From: Primorskyibacter aestuariivivens
GTDB lineage: Bacteria; Pseudomonadota; Alphaproteobacteria; Rhodobacterales; Rhodobacteraceae
Length of the DNA: 64,000 nt
Assembly (NCBI RefSeq): GCF_028023675.1
Contig: NZ_JAQIOZ010000001.1
Coordinates: 268,654 to 332,653, forward strand
Direction of reading: 5' to 3'
Both the position numbers and the translations under genes were made by a program. This document shows, in pieces, positions 55,815 through 64,000 of the stretch. Below the pieces are notes generated by a model, which saw only the letters and a list, made by a program, of their open reading frames with translations, ran no database searches and was not told where the DNA came from. How positions within the stretch are numbered: position 1 is the first letter of the stretch; each line of letters opens with the position of its first letter.

Positions 55815-58055
55815 ATGGCCAGCATCGGAAAAATCGCCCGCCGTACGTTTCTTATTGGCTCAGCCGCAATCGCCGGGGGCGTGGCCTTTGGCGTCTGGCG
55901 CTACAAGACCCCCTATGACAACCCGCTTGAAAGCGACCTGGCCGAAGGCGAGGCCGCGCTGACGCCTTACGTCAAGATTGACGCAAATGGCGTCACGCTC
56001 ATCACCCCGCGTGCCGACAAGGGGCAAGGTGCCTATCACGTGCAGGCGGCGCTGATCGCGGAAGAGCTGGACGTGGATCTGGACCAGATCAGGGTCGATC
56101 CCGGCCCGCCCGACCGCGCGTATTGGAACACGGCGCTTTCCGCCGAGGCGGCCGATTTCATGTCCCCCGGCGAAGGCGTGATGAACCGCCTCGCGGGCGG
56201 CGCGGCAGACGCGATGATGAAATTCATCGGGCTTCAGATCACCGGCGGGTCCACAACCGTCCCGGATGGGTTCACCAAACTGAGACAGGCCGGGGCCAGC
56301 GCGCGCGAGACGCTGAAACTGGCGGCATCAGAGCAGACCGGCACGCCGGTTGCGCAGCTGACGACCAAGTCCGGACAGGTGATCCTGCCCGACGGCACCG
56401 CCCTGCCCTTTACCGAACTGGCGGCAATAGCCGCAACGCTCGATCCGGTGCAGGATGTGGCTCTGCGCGACCCGTCCCAATGGCGCTATATCGGCAAACC
56501 GATGCAGCGGCTGGACATCGTGGCCAAATCCACCGGCACGCAGGATTACGGCATCGACGCGCATGTGCCCGGCATGGTGCATGCCACCGTGCTCTTGAAC
56601 CCGGCCCAAACCGGATCGTTGCGCGACTATGACGCCACGGATGCGCTCAATATGCGCGGGGTCAAGGCGGTACTGCCGATCACCGGCGGGCTGGGCATCG
56701 TGGCCGACAACACATGGCGCGCATTTCAGGCGGCACAGGCCATCAAGGCCGAGTGGGGCCCCGCCCCTTTTCCCGCCGATATGCAGGATCACTGGAAGCG
56801 CCTGTCCGACAGCTTCACCGATGGCGCGCAGGACAGCCGCAAACGCGATGACGGCGATGTGGAGGCTGCGCTGACCGGCGATGTGATCGAGGCCGAATAC
56901 CGCGCGCCCTATCTCGCACACGCGCCGCTGGAACCGATCAGCGCCATTGTCCGCGTCGATGACGATGCGGTCGAGGTCTGGACCGGCACCCAGATCCCGC
57001 GTTTCATTCAGGCCAATATCGCCCGCATCACCGGCGTGGATGCCGACAAGGTCACCGTGCATGTGTTGATGATGGGCGGCTCTTTCGGACACCGGCTGGA
57101 GGATGAGGTGGTCAAACAGGCGACCGAAATTGCCATGCAGATGAAGGGGACACCGGTCAAACTCACCTATTCGCGCGAAGAAGACATGATGCATGACTTC
57201 CCGCGCCAGATCGCCATGGCCCGCGCCCGTGGCAAGGTAGAGGGCGGCAAGGTCACAGCACTGGATCTTGGCATTGCCATGCCATCGGTCATGGCCTCGC
57301 AAATGGGGCGGCAGTCGCTGTCAGCCCCCGGCCCCGACAGCCAGATTGTCGCCGGAGCCTGGGACCAGCCTTTTGCAATTCCGAACAAGCGCGTCACGGG
57401 CTACCGGGCCGAAGGACTTGCGCCGATTTCATCCTGGCGCTCGGTGGGGGCATCGTCCAACGGGTTCTTCTACAACGCCGCGTTGGACGAGTTGATCCAT
57501 GCGGCAGGGGCCGATCCGCTGCAAGAGCGCCTGCGCCTGTGCGATGACGATCGCGCGCGCAAGGTGCTGGAGGCCGTGGCGGAGATGTCCAGCTGGGACG
57601 GGCCGACCCCGTCCGAGGGCAAGGGGCGCGGCGTCGCACTGACCTATTCCTTTGGTGTGCATTGCGCAGAGGTGGTCGAGGTGACCAACACCCCCGATGG
57701 CATCCGCATCGACACTGTCTGGACCGCCGCCGAGGTGGGCACCGTGGTGGACCCGGTGAATTTCGAAAACCTCGTGCAGGGCGGCGTTATCTTTGCGCTG
57801 GGCCACGCGATGAATTGCGAGATCACCTATACCGATGGTGTGGCGGATCAGTGGAACTTTGACAGCTACCCCGGCATGCGGCTCAATCAGGTGCCGCAGA
57901 TCGAGATACGTGGACTGGAAAACGGCGACACGGTCCACGGGATCGGCGAACCTCCGGTGCCGCCCGCCGCCCCCGCGCTGGCCGGGGCGATCTTTGCCGC
58001 CACCGGCACCCGGCTGCGCGAAATGCCGTTCAACAAATTCGTGGATTTCGTCTGA
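55815..58055 (+). CDS. Molybdopterin large subunit of molybdenum hydroxylase (IorB-like)
   Basis: This 746-residue protein carries the molybdopterin-cytosine-dinucleotide domain of IorB-type hydroxylases. The N-terminus RRTFLIGSAAIAGGVAFG has a twin-arginine motif and hydrophobic core, so it is probably exported through Tat as a folded enzyme. Landmarks include LKxGQGAYHVQAALIAEEL-like segments, HAPLEPISAIVRV, TGTQIPRFIQANIA and GIGEPPVPPAAPALAGAIFAATG, which is the conserved C-terminal Mo-binding block. It starts 3 nt after the 2Fe-2S subunit gene. A third electron-transfer subunit (cytochrome) is not adjacent; electrons may go to another carrier. The substrate cannot be read from sequence. 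Confidence 0.9.
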   Translation: MASIGKIARRTFLIGSAAIAGGVAFGVWRYKTPYDNPLESDLAEGEAALTPYVKIDANGVTLITPRADKGQGAYHVQAALIAEELDVDLDQIRVDPGPPDRAYWNTALSAEAADFMSPGEGVMNRLAGGAADAMMKFIGLQITGGSTTVPDGFTKLRQAGASARETLKLAASEQTGTPVAQLTTKSGQVILPDGTALPFTELAAIAATLDPVQDVALRDPSQWRYIGKPMQRLDIVAKSTGTQDYGIDAHVPGMVHATVLLNPAQTGSLRDYDATDALNMRGVKAVLPITGGLGIVADNTWRAFQAAQAIKAEWGPAPFPADMQDHWKRLSDSFTDGAQDSRKRDDGDVEAALTGDVIEAEYRAPYLAHAPLEPISAIVRVDDDAVEVWTGTQIPRFIQANIARITGVDADKVTVHVLMMGGSFGHRLEDEVVKQATEIAMQMKGTPVKLTYSREEDMMHDFPRQIAMARARGKVEGGKVTALDLGIAMPSVMASQMGRQSLSAPGPDSQIVAGAWDQPFAIPNKRVTGYRAEGLAPISSWRSVGASSNGFFYNAALDELIHAAGADPLQERLRLCDDDRARKVLEAVAEMSSWDGPTPSEGKGRGVALTYSFGVHCAEVVEVTNTPDGIRIDTVWTAAEVGTVVDPVNFENLVQGGVIFALGHAMNCEITYTDGVADQWNFDSYPGMRLNQVPQIEIRGLENGDTVHGIGEPPVPPAAPALAGAIFAATGTRLREMPFNKFVDFV

Positions 58056-58064
58056 GGCGCTGCG

Positions 58065-59036
58065 CTACGCGGCGATATCGATCACGACGGCCCCCTGTTT
58101 GTGACGCCCCTGCACCAGAGCATGGGCGTCGCGAATATCGGCAAGCGCATAACGCGCGCCCACCACGGCGCGCAGCCGCCCCTGTGCCATCCAGTCACGG
58201 AGCACAGCAAGATCGGGCTTTCTGTCTTCGTTCACCCCGATTTTGACCCGCTGCCCTCCGCGAAAACAGGACCAGAACGCCTGCCAAACCTCGCGCAGCC
58301 CGAAATTGAGCGGCACGAAGACACCTTTGGGTTTCAACAGCGTGCGCGCCCGCGCGAAATCCATTGTGCCAATCGTGTCAAAGACAACGTCAAAGCGTTC
58401 ATGCAGCGCCGCAATGTCCTGCGTCATGTAATCGACGAACCCCGTGGCCCCGAGAGCCCGCACCATATCCTCGCGTGCGCCCGACGCCACGCCCGTCACC
58501 TCGGCCCCCAGAAGCCGCGCCACCTGCACCGCGTAGCCCCCCACGCCACCCGAGGCCCCAACGACCAGCACGTTCTGCCCCGCTTGCAGATTCGCGAAAT
58601 CACGCAGGAAGACCAGCGCCGACAGCCCGCCAAAGGGCACCGCGACCGCCTCGCCTGCCCCCACTCCATCCGGCAAGGGCAGCACCGCGCCATCCTCCCT
58701 GTGCGTCAGGAATTCCGCATGCGCACCCGACGGGGCAAAGCCGAACACCGCATCGCCCACGGCAAACGCGCTCACGCCCGCGCCCAGCGCCGCGACCGTT
58801 CCGGCAAATTCACTGCCCAGAACCGGGTTGCGCGGGCGGGTGAGCCCGAACATCAACCGCCCCGGCACCGCCAGCACACCGGGAAAAGCCGCCGCGCGCA
58901 ACCGCCAGTCCGCGGTTGTCACCGTGCTGTGCGATACCTTGATCAGCACCTCGCCCGCACCCGGTTCGGGGGGGGCAATCTCTTTGATCCGGACCACATC
59001 CGGCCCGCCATATTCCGTGTAGACCGCCGCTTTCAT
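58065..59036 (-). CDS. Zinc-independent quinone-oxidoreductase-like alcohol dehydrogenase (MDR family)
   Basis: This 323-residue medium-chain dehydrogenase/reductase starts MKAAVYTEYGGPDVVRIKEIAPPEPGAGEVLIKV, typical of quinone oxidoreductases, and lacks the catalytic and structural zinc cysteines. The NAD(P) site is VLVVGASGGVGGYAVQVARLLGAEVTGV (about residues 150-178). AAGGAGGA lies before the ATG at 59036. A LysR-type regulator is encoded on the opposite strand 78 nt away and may control it. Likely activity is NADPH-dependent reduction of quinones or enones. Confidence 0.9.
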   Translation of the reverse strand: MKAAVYTEYGGPDVVRIKEIAPPEPGAGEVLIKVSHSTVTTADWRLRAAAFPGVLAVPGRLMFGLTRPRNPVLGSEFAGTVAALGAGVSAFAVGDAVFGFAPSGAHAEFLTHREDGAVLPLPDGVGAGEAVAVPFGGLSALVFLRDFANLQAGQNVLVVGASGGVGGYAVQVARLLGAEVTGVASGAREDMVRALGATGFVDYMTQDIAALHERFDVVFDTIGTMDFARARTLLKPKGVFVPLNFGLREVWQAFWSCFRGGQRVKIGVNEDRKPDLAVLRDWMAQGRLRAVVGARYALADIRDAHALVQGRHKQGAVVIDIAA

Positions 59037-59114
59037 GCCTGTCCTCCTTTCCGTTTGAGGCGAAGGTAGCCATGCGGATGAAAAAGGGAAATTGACCAAA
59101 TCCTGCGCTCTGAT

Positions 59115-60038
59115 ATGCAAAACCGCATGGATTGGCGTAGCATCACCTTTGACTGGAACCGCGCGCGGGCGTTCCTCGTGACGGCCGAAGAGGGGTCTCT
59201 TTCGGCCGCGGCCCGCGCACTGGGCATGGCGCAACCGACGCTGGGGCGGCAGGTCACGGCGCTGGAAGAAGAACTGGGCGTTGCGCTTTTCGAACGCACC
59301 GGTCGCGGCCTTGCGCTCACACCGACAGGACTTGACCTTGCCGAACATGTGCGCGCCATGGGCGAAGCGGCCACGCGGGTGTCGCGCACCGCCTCGGGCC
59401 ACACGACGGAAATCGCCGGTCAGGTCTGTATCACCGCGTCCGAGATCTATTCCGCCCACCTGCTCCCCGCCGTGGTCACCGAACTGCGCGACAGCGCGCC
59501 GGGACTGGAGATCGAAATATCCGCCACCAATTCCGTCACCGACCTGCGCCGCCGCGAGGCCGATATCGCCATCCGCAATACCGAGCCCGCCGATCCCGAA
59601 CTGATCGCCAAGCGCATCGCCGATGACACCGGGTGGTTCTACGCCTCTGACGCCTATTTGGCCCGGCACGGCCTGCCGCGTGACATGGAGGACCTTGCGG
59701 GGCATGATTTTGTCGCGATGGTCGAGGCGGACGAGATGGTCAAGGCGATGGCCGGTTATGGCGTGCCGCTGACCCATGACAACCTGCAGATCCGCAGCGA
59801 CAATCACCTTGTGCATTGGGAACTGGCCAAACAGGGCACCGCCATCGGCATCGTGCCCGATTTCCTTGGCCACGCCACGCCGGGCATGCAGCGCGTGTTG
59901 CCCGATCACGGCCCGGTCCGCTATCCGGTCTGGCTGGTGGCGCATCGCGATCTGCGCACGTCGCGCCGCATCCGGCTGGTCTGGGATACGCTGGAGCGGC
60001 ATCTGGCTTCGGTTCTCAAACCGGGGTCTGTGGGATGA
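59115..60038 (+). CDS. LysR-family transcriptional regulator
   Basis: This 307-residue regulator has the N-terminal winged helix-turn-helix AFLVTAEEGSLSAAARALGMAQPTLGRQVTALEEELGVALFERTGRGLALTPTG and the effector-binding domain with VVTELRDSAPGLEIEISATNSVTDLRRREADIAIR. ATG at 59115 is the first; an ATG at 59127 is also possible. It is divergent from the quinone-oxidoreductase-like gene with 78 nt between them, the classic LysR arrangement. The stop overlaps the start of the 2H-phosphoesterase-like gene by 4 nt. Confidence 0.93.
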   Translation: MQNRMDWRSITFDWNRARAFLVTAEEGSLSAAARALGMAQPTLGRQVTALEEELGVALFERTGRGLALTPTGLDLAEHVRAMGEAATRVSRTASGHTTEIAGQVCITASEIYSAHLLPAVVTELRDSAPGLEIEISATNSVTDLRRREADIAIRNTEPADPELIAKRIADDTGWFYASDAYLARHGLPRDMEDLAGHDFVAMVEADEMVKAMAGYGVPLTHDNLQIRSDNHLVHWELAKQGTAIGIVPDFLGHATPGMQRVLPDHGPVRYPVWLVAHRDLRTSRRIRLVWDTLERHLASVLKPGSVG

Positions 60039-60718
60039 TCCACATGTCCCGTTATGCCATCTATGCAACCTTTCCGCCCGGACCGTTTGGCGATGCCCTG
60101 TCCGCATGGCTGGGTTGGGACAGTCTGACCGGGCAGGACAAACCGCATCCTGACCTGCCCTTGCCCGTCGCAGAGATTACCAAGAGACCACGTAAATACG
60201 GCGCCCATGGCACGATCAAGGCGCCGTTTCGGCTTGCTAGTGGCCGCACGGATACCGAACTGCGTGCGGCCCTGCGCGCGTTTTGCCTGGGCCAGCCCCC
60301 TGTCAGCCTGCCCGGTCTGGAGATTGCCCGGCTGGGGCGGTTTCTTGCCCTTGTGCCCGCCGCCCCCTGCCCGGCGCTCGACGCGCTGGCCGCCGCCACG
60401 GTCGCCGGTCTCGACGAATTCCGCGCCCCGCCTGACGAGGCGGACCTGGCCCGGCGACGCAACGCGCGCCTCACGCCCCGGCAGGACGCCAACCTGACCC
60501 GCTGGGGATACCCGCATGTGATGGAGGATTTCCGGTTCCACATCACGCTGACGGGACCGTTAAAGCCGGATATCGTGCCAGATGTTCAGGCCGCGCTAAC
60601 GGACTATCTGCGCCAATTTCTGGAGCAGCCCATGCGCATCGACGCCCTGTCGCTGATGGGGGAAGACGCGCGAACGGGGCACTTTCACGTTCTGGAGCGG
60701 GAGCCGCTCGGCCAGTGA
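60035..60718 (+). CDS. DUF1045 / 2H-phosphoesterase-like protein
   Basis: This 227-residue protein carries two H-x-T motifs with the spacing of the 2H phosphoesterase superfamily: AHGTIKAPF (His58, Thr60) and FRFHITLTGPL (His169, Thr171). The rest, including the N-terminal SRYAIYATFPPGPFG, matches the DUF1045 family annotated as a putative phosphonate metabolism protein. The ATG at 60035 overlaps the LysR stop; an ATG at 60044 is the alternative. It is not next to other phosphonate genes here, so a different phosphodiester substrate is possible. Confidence 0.82.
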   Translation: MIHMSRYAIYATFPPGPFGDALSAWLGWDSLTGQDKPHPDLPLPVAEITKRPRKYGAHGTIKAPFRLASGRTDTELRAALRAFCLGQPPVSLPGLEIARLGRFLALVPAAPCPALDALAAATVAGLDEFRAPPDEADLARRRNARLTPRQDANLTRWGYPHVMEDFRFHITLTGPLKPDIVPDVQAALTDYLRQFLEQPMRIDALSLMGEDARTGHFHVLEREPLGQ

Positions 60719-60805
60719 TCGCTGACTGGGCATTCCGCACCTGTCAGGCCATGTCGGGATGGTTTAGGCTGGAATGCGTGTCATTGTTGAAAGGTGCCCG
60801 CGCCC

Positions 60806-60997
60806 ATGTCCGAAACTGCCCTCACCATTCTGATCATCGCCATCCTTGTCATGGTTGTGCTGCGCAAGGTCTTTGGCGGATCGTCGCGCTCAAACAACAG
60901 CCGCGGCGCGGAGGGTGGGTCATATCCGGACGGTAATCGTGCCGATACATCGGATGGGTTTGACGGCGACGGCGGAGGAGACGGCGGCGGCGAATGA
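60806..60997 (+). CDS. Small single-helix protein with Gly/Asp-rich tail
   Basis: This 63-residue protein has one N-terminal membrane helix (TALTILIIAILVMVVLRKVFG) and a flexible tail rich in Gly, Asp and Ser (DGNRADTSDGFDGDGGGDGGGE). AAGGTG-type sequence precedes the ATG at 60806; an in-frame ATG at 60794 is an alternative. The Gly-rich acidic tail is unusual but could be a linker. Function is unknown. It is 88 nt after the 2H-like gene and 7 nt from the converging gene at 61004. Confidence 0.6.
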   Translation: MSETALTILIIAILVMVVLRKVFGGSSRSNNSRGAEGGSYPDGNRADTSDGFDGDGGGDGGGE

Positions 60998-61003
60998 CCC
61001 CGC

Positions 61004-61489
61004 TCAGGGGATCAGGACACCCGACCGATCCACCGATATCCGCTCTTCGGCCAGATCGTCATAGACAATCGTCACGTCGATGCGCTGCACATAGCCCTGG
61101 GAAAACCCGACATAAGGCAAGCCGTCCTCGGGCTTGAGCGCGTTTGGCGCGGCCTCGTCCTCATGGCATGTGGGCAAGGGAAACACCGCGTCCGGGCCGC
61201 CATTGACCGCATAGCGCAACTGCACCAGACCGCAGCGCCAGGCGAGAAGATGCGTGAAATAGACCAGATCCTGCCCGTTGAAATCGCGCACCGCGACCCA
61301 ATTGCCGCGCGTCGCCTGCAGGATGGGCCGGATTTCGGTAGCGGTGGTAAAACGCCCCGTGGGCTCCTGCGGCTCGGCGACAAGCCCGCCGGCGGGCGGT
61401 GGCGCGGCCTCGGTCACCCGCGGCTGTGATCCGCCCCCGTCATTGTCGATCTGGCCGATCACGCCAATCAGGAAGAATATCAACCACAT
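61004..61489 (-). CDS. Hypothetical protein with N-terminal membrane segment
   Basis: This 161-residue protein begins MWLIFFLIGVIGQIDNDGGGSQPRV, a hydrophobic start that serves as an anchor or weak signal peptide, followed by a Pro/Ala-rich linker and a soluble alpha/beta domain (FTTATEIRPILQATRGNWVAVRDFNGQDLVYFTHLLAWRC). GAGGGGGCAGAT precedes the ATG at 61489. Two Cys (Cys near residue 85 and Cys near 106 in CGLVQ and TCHEDE) could form a disulfide. I recognise no family. It is convergent with the 63-residue gene and divergent from the glycosyltransferase-like gene. Confidence 0.7.
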   Translation of the reverse strand: MWLIFFLIGVIGQIDNDGGGSQPRVTEAAPPPAGGLVAEPQEPTGRFTTATEIRPILQATRGNWVAVRDFNGQDLVYFTHLLAWRCGLVQLRYAVNGGPDAVFPLPTCHEDEAAPNALKPEDGLPYVGFSQGYVQRIDVTIVYDDLAEERISVDRSGVLIP

Positions 61490-61602
61490 ATCTGCCCCCT
61501 CTGTGTTCGTTTTCCCGCGCAAGACTCTTTTTGCGGGCGACGATCCTGATTATAGTCGCCGCCAACAAGATAGCAGGCAATCGCGCAGCAGGGGCAGAAT
61601 AC

Positions 61603-62592
61603 ATGGATGAGACGCTGTTCAACATTCTCATCGTCGGACAGGCCGGTCGCCTGCAATACGAGGCGCTGATCTTTGCAGCCTCCTTCCGGGCCTTCAACCG
61701 CGGCTTTCCCGGCAAGCTGATCCTGGCCGAGCCGCAACCCGGCGATCACTGGCCCAATGATCCGCGTATCAAGGGCGATGATTTCCACGCCATTATGGCC
61801 GATCTGGGTGCGGAGATACGGCCTTTTGAAAACCGGCATTTCGGCCATCACTACCCCTATGGCAACAAGATCGAAGCGCTGAAGGTCTTGCCCGAGGGTG
61901 AACCCTTTGTGTTCTTTGACACCGACACGCTGATCACCGGAGACCTGCGCGACATCCCGTTTGATTTCGACCGGCCCACTGCGTCCATGCGGCGCGAAGG
62001 GACGTGGCCGAATCTCGAACTTTACGGGCCGGGCTACAGCCAGATCTGGAAATCGCTCTATGACAAGTTCGGGCTGGATTTTGACAGCTCGCTCGATCTA
62101 AGCCAGCCGGACGAGTACTGGAAACGCTATCTCTATTTCAACGCCGGGTTCTTTTTCTACAAATGCCCCAAGCTTTTCGGCGAGCGCTTCCTCGATTATG
62201 CGCTGGCCATTCGCGATGACGCGCCCGAGGAACTGGTCTGTCAGCCGCTGGATCCCTGGCTCGATCAGGTGGCGCTGCCACTGGTCATCCACAGCTTCGG
62301 CGGCGGGCGCGATACGATCCCCGAAGGGATGCTGGACGGGTCGCATTCCTGTCACTACCGGGTGCTTCCCCTGCTCTATGCGCGCGAAAGCGACACCGTG
62401 GTGCGCACGCTCGAAGAGGTGGTGGCTCCCAACAAGATCAAGAAGCGGCTCAAGGAATACGAACCCGCGCTGCGCATGATCTATCAGGGACGCGGGCACA
62501 AGGTGCGCGACATGTTCGACCAAAACGACCTGCCCCGCAAGGAACAGGCGATCCGCAACCGCATAAAGCGCGAAGGTTTCTGGATGCGGTGA
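61603..62592 (+). CDS. Glycosyltransferase-like protein (GT-A fold)
   Basis: This 329-residue protein resembles GT-A glycosyltransferases. It has FNILIVGQAGRLQYEALIFAASFRAF, GNKIEALKVLPEGEPFVFFDTDTLITGDL with a DxD metal-nucleotide motif (Asp at the FFDTD), and later YLYFNAGFFFYKCPKLFGERFLDYA and DPWLDQVALPLVIHSFGGG. There is no signal peptide. The ATG at 61603 follows GGGGCAGAA. The amidinotransferase gene follows on the same strand across a 181-nt gap with a hairpin element, so the two may be functionally related but the link is uncertain. Donor and acceptor cannot be inferred. Confidence 0.78.
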   Translation: MDETLFNILIVGQAGRLQYEALIFAASFRAFNRGFPGKLILAEPQPGDHWPNDPRIKGDDFHAIMADLGAEIRPFENRHFGHHYPYGNKIEALKVLPEGEPFVFFDTDTLITGDLRDIPFDFDRPTASMRREGTWPNLELYGPGYSQIWKSLYDKFGLDFDSSLDLSQPDEYWKRYLYFNAGFFFYKCPKLFGERFLDYALAIRDDAPEELVCQPLDPWLDQVALPLVIHSFGGGRDTIPEGMLDGSHSCHYRVLPLLYARESDTVVRTLEEVVAPNKIKKRLKEYEPALRMIYQGRGHKVRDMFDQNDLPRKEQAIRNRIKREGFWMR

Positions 62593-62599
62593 GCCCGAT

Positions 62600-62677
62600 T
62601 TCTTTGAAAGAATGAGGCTGAGAAAACTGTCCGGGGGACAGTTTTCCAGCTGAACGGACCGAAATCTTCAAAAGATT
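62600..62677. repeat. Intergenic multi-hairpin element
   Basis: The perfect stem GAAAACTGTCC / GGACAGTTTTC (62622-62632, 62636-62646, loop GGG) is followed by AATCTT/AAGATT around CAA (62663-62677). A TTTCTT/GAAAGAA hairpin precedes them near 62600. The layout is similar to the elements at 4325-4382 and 43751-43795. It lies in the gap between the glycosyltransferase-like and amidinotransferase genes. Confidence 0.6.
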
Positions 62678-62773
62678 GCGGAACGACATACGCGGGCATA
62701 TGCTGTCATGCCCGGCTCTTGTAAGCGCTTTCAATTGCCCCTAATCGGTGAGCAACAGACAAGGGAGAACAGC

Positions 62774-63883
62774 ATGCAGAAAACCGTGGTCAACAGCTGG
62801 AATGAATGGGACCCGCTCAGACATGTGATCGTGGGCCGGGCCGACGATTGCCATATCCCGCCCGAGGAACCGGCGCTGGACGCCAAGGTCCCCGAGGACA
62901 GCGATATGCGCGGCCAGTGGGGCCGCCGCCCGCAGGAGACAATTGACCGGGCCAATGAGCTTCTGGACAATTTCGCCGCCCAATTGCAGGCGCGCGGCAT
63001 CCGCGTCGACCGGCCCACGCCGATTGACCATTCGCTGCCCGTGACCACGCCGGATTTCCACACCGACAGCCAGTTCGGCTGCATGCCGCCGCGCGACGTG
63101 CTGCTGACCGTGGGGTCTGAAATCCTTGAAGCCACCATGTCCTATCGCTGCCGCTGGTTCGAATATCTGAACTACCGCCCGCTCTTGCAGCGCTATTGGG
63201 AGGAAGACCCCAATTTCCGCCACGAATCCGCGCCCAAACCGCGTTTGACGGATGCGGATTACCACCCTGATTACCTGTCCGAGACAATCGGTGTGGAGAA
63301 GCGGCTGAAATGGACGGCCGAGAAATTCTTTGTCACCACCGAGGAAGAGCCGCTCTTCGACGCCGCCGATGTGCTGCGCTTTGGTCGCGATCTGGTGGTG
63401 CAGCATGGCTTCACCACGAACCTCAAGGGTATCGAATGGATCCGCCGCCATTTCCCGGACCATCGCGTCCATGCGGTCAACTTCCCCGGCGATCCCTACC
63501 CGATCCATATCGACGCGACTTTCACGCCGCTGCGCCCCGGCCTGATCCTGAACAACCCGCAGCGCCGCCTGCCGGATGATCAGCGCAAGATGTTCGAGGC
63601 CAATGACTGGGAGATCGTCGATGCCGCCCAACCCGCCCATAACACCCCGCCGCCGCTGTGCTATTCCTCGACATGGCTCAGCATGAATGTGCTGGTGCTC
63701 GACCCCAAAACCGTCTGTGTGGAGAAATCCGAGGTCTATCAGGCCGAGCAGATGGACAAGCTGGGCATGGAAGTGGTCGAGGTGGAGCTGCGCGACGCCT
63801 ATGCCTTTGGCGGCGGGTTGCATTGCTGTACGGCGGATGTGTACCGCGAAGGGACCTGCGAGGATTATTTCCCGAAGCAGTGA
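62774..63883 (+). CDS. Amidinotransferase (AGAT/StrB-like)
   Basis: This 369-residue enzyme matches the glycine/inosamine amidinotransferase family. Landmarks are NSWNEWDPLRHVIVGRADDCHIPP at the N-terminus, EPLFDAADVLRFGRDLVVQ (with the active-site Asp of the FDAAD motif), HIDATFTPLRPGLIL (active-site His) and GGGLHCCTADVYREG, where Cys351 aligns with the active-site Cys. It should transfer the amidino group from arginine to an amine acceptor. AAGGGAG lies 7-8 nt before the ATG at 62774. The glycosyltransferase-like gene is upstream. The acceptor could be glycine, an inosamine or another amine. Confidence 0.9.
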   Translation: MQKTVVNSWNEWDPLRHVIVGRADDCHIPPEEPALDAKVPEDSDMRGQWGRRPQETIDRANELLDNFAAQLQARGIRVDRPTPIDHSLPVTTPDFHTDSQFGCMPPRDVLLTVGSEILEATMSYRCRWFEYLNYRPLLQRYWEEDPNFRHESAPKPRLTDADYHPDYLSETIGVEKRLKWTAEKFFVTTEEEPLFDAADVLRFGRDLVVQHGFTTNLKGIEWIRRHFPDHRVHAVNFPGDPYPIHIDATFTPLRPGLILNNPQRRLPDDQRKMFEANDWEIVDAAQPAHNTPPPLCYSSTWLSMNVLVLDPKTVCVEKSEVYQAEQMDKLGMEVVEVELRDAYAFGGGLHCCTADVYREGTCEDYFPKQ

Positions 63884-63914
63884 TTTGATTTCGCCGCGGG
63901 CTACGCCCGCGCCG

Positions 63915-63996
<82 letters not shown>

Positions 63997-64000
63997 CGGG

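Overview
The window reads as chromosomal DNA of an alphaproteobacterium of the Rhodobacterales, most likely the Roseobacter group. The basis is GC-rich coding with strong third-position bias, a phaZ/phaC/phasin/phaR block, rpoH beside an RluD-type pseudouridine synthase and a short one-helix protein, nusB-ribH-ribB in a row, MmcB, dispersed GC-rich hairpin repeats of a type I associate with roseobacters, and a tRNA-His lacking G-1 with a G1-U72 pair and A73, as known in a large alphaproteobacterial clade. The right end is a run of about 79 G, almost certainly a sequencing or assembly artefact at a contig edge.

Layout. 1-2.6 kb: a tandemly duplicated pair (secreted beta protein plus TerB-like protein) and a PhnD-like binding protein without signal peptide. 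2.7-11 kb: a polar amino acid type ABC transporter followed by two glutamine-synthetase-like ligases, a class I glutamine amidotransferase and a FAD amine oxidase. This looks like a gamma-glutamylation route for catabolism of an imported amine or amino acid. 11.1-14.5 kb: a DegT-type aminotransferase, then a cobalamin riboswitch controlling CbtB/CbtA cobalt uptake with a His-rich membrane-anchored protein and a Cys-rich DUF1636-type protein nearby. 14.5-19.7 kb: polyhydroxyalkanoate genes phaR, two phasins, phaC and divergent phaZ, with PhaR-type operators visible upstream of both phasins. 19.7-25.3 kb: an oxidoreductase, rpoH, rluD and a three-gene cytochrome operon (five-heme cytochrome c, DUF3365-like haem protein, cytochrome b561-like).

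25.8-42.6 kb is the most unusual region. Two paralogous small beta proteins precede a single gene for a protein of about 3321 residues that I cannot assign to a family. Then come a SARP-type regulator with a BTAD-like domain and, convergent to it, an operon for an unknown 242-residue protein, an animal-type haem peroxidase and a YcaO-domain protein. No other gene in the block is recognisable as housekeeping, so I treat it as a candidate undescribed system. The grouping is inference.

42.8-64 kb is mostly ordinary: tRNA-His, a GNAT acetyltransferase, MmcB, an inner-membrane coiled-coil protein with a ClpP-like protease, secreted and membrane proteins of unknown function, nusB-ribH-ribB (the last with a degenerate RibA half), rlmB, tRNA-Tyr, a P-type ATPase resembling the animal Na,K-ATPase subgroup, an IorA/IorB-like molybdenum hydroxylase, a quinone-oxidoreductase-like dehydrogenase with divergent LysR regulator, a 2H-phosphoesterase-like protein, a glycosyltransferase-like protein and an amidinotransferase. 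All functional calls rest on reading motifs by eye; no database search was run.
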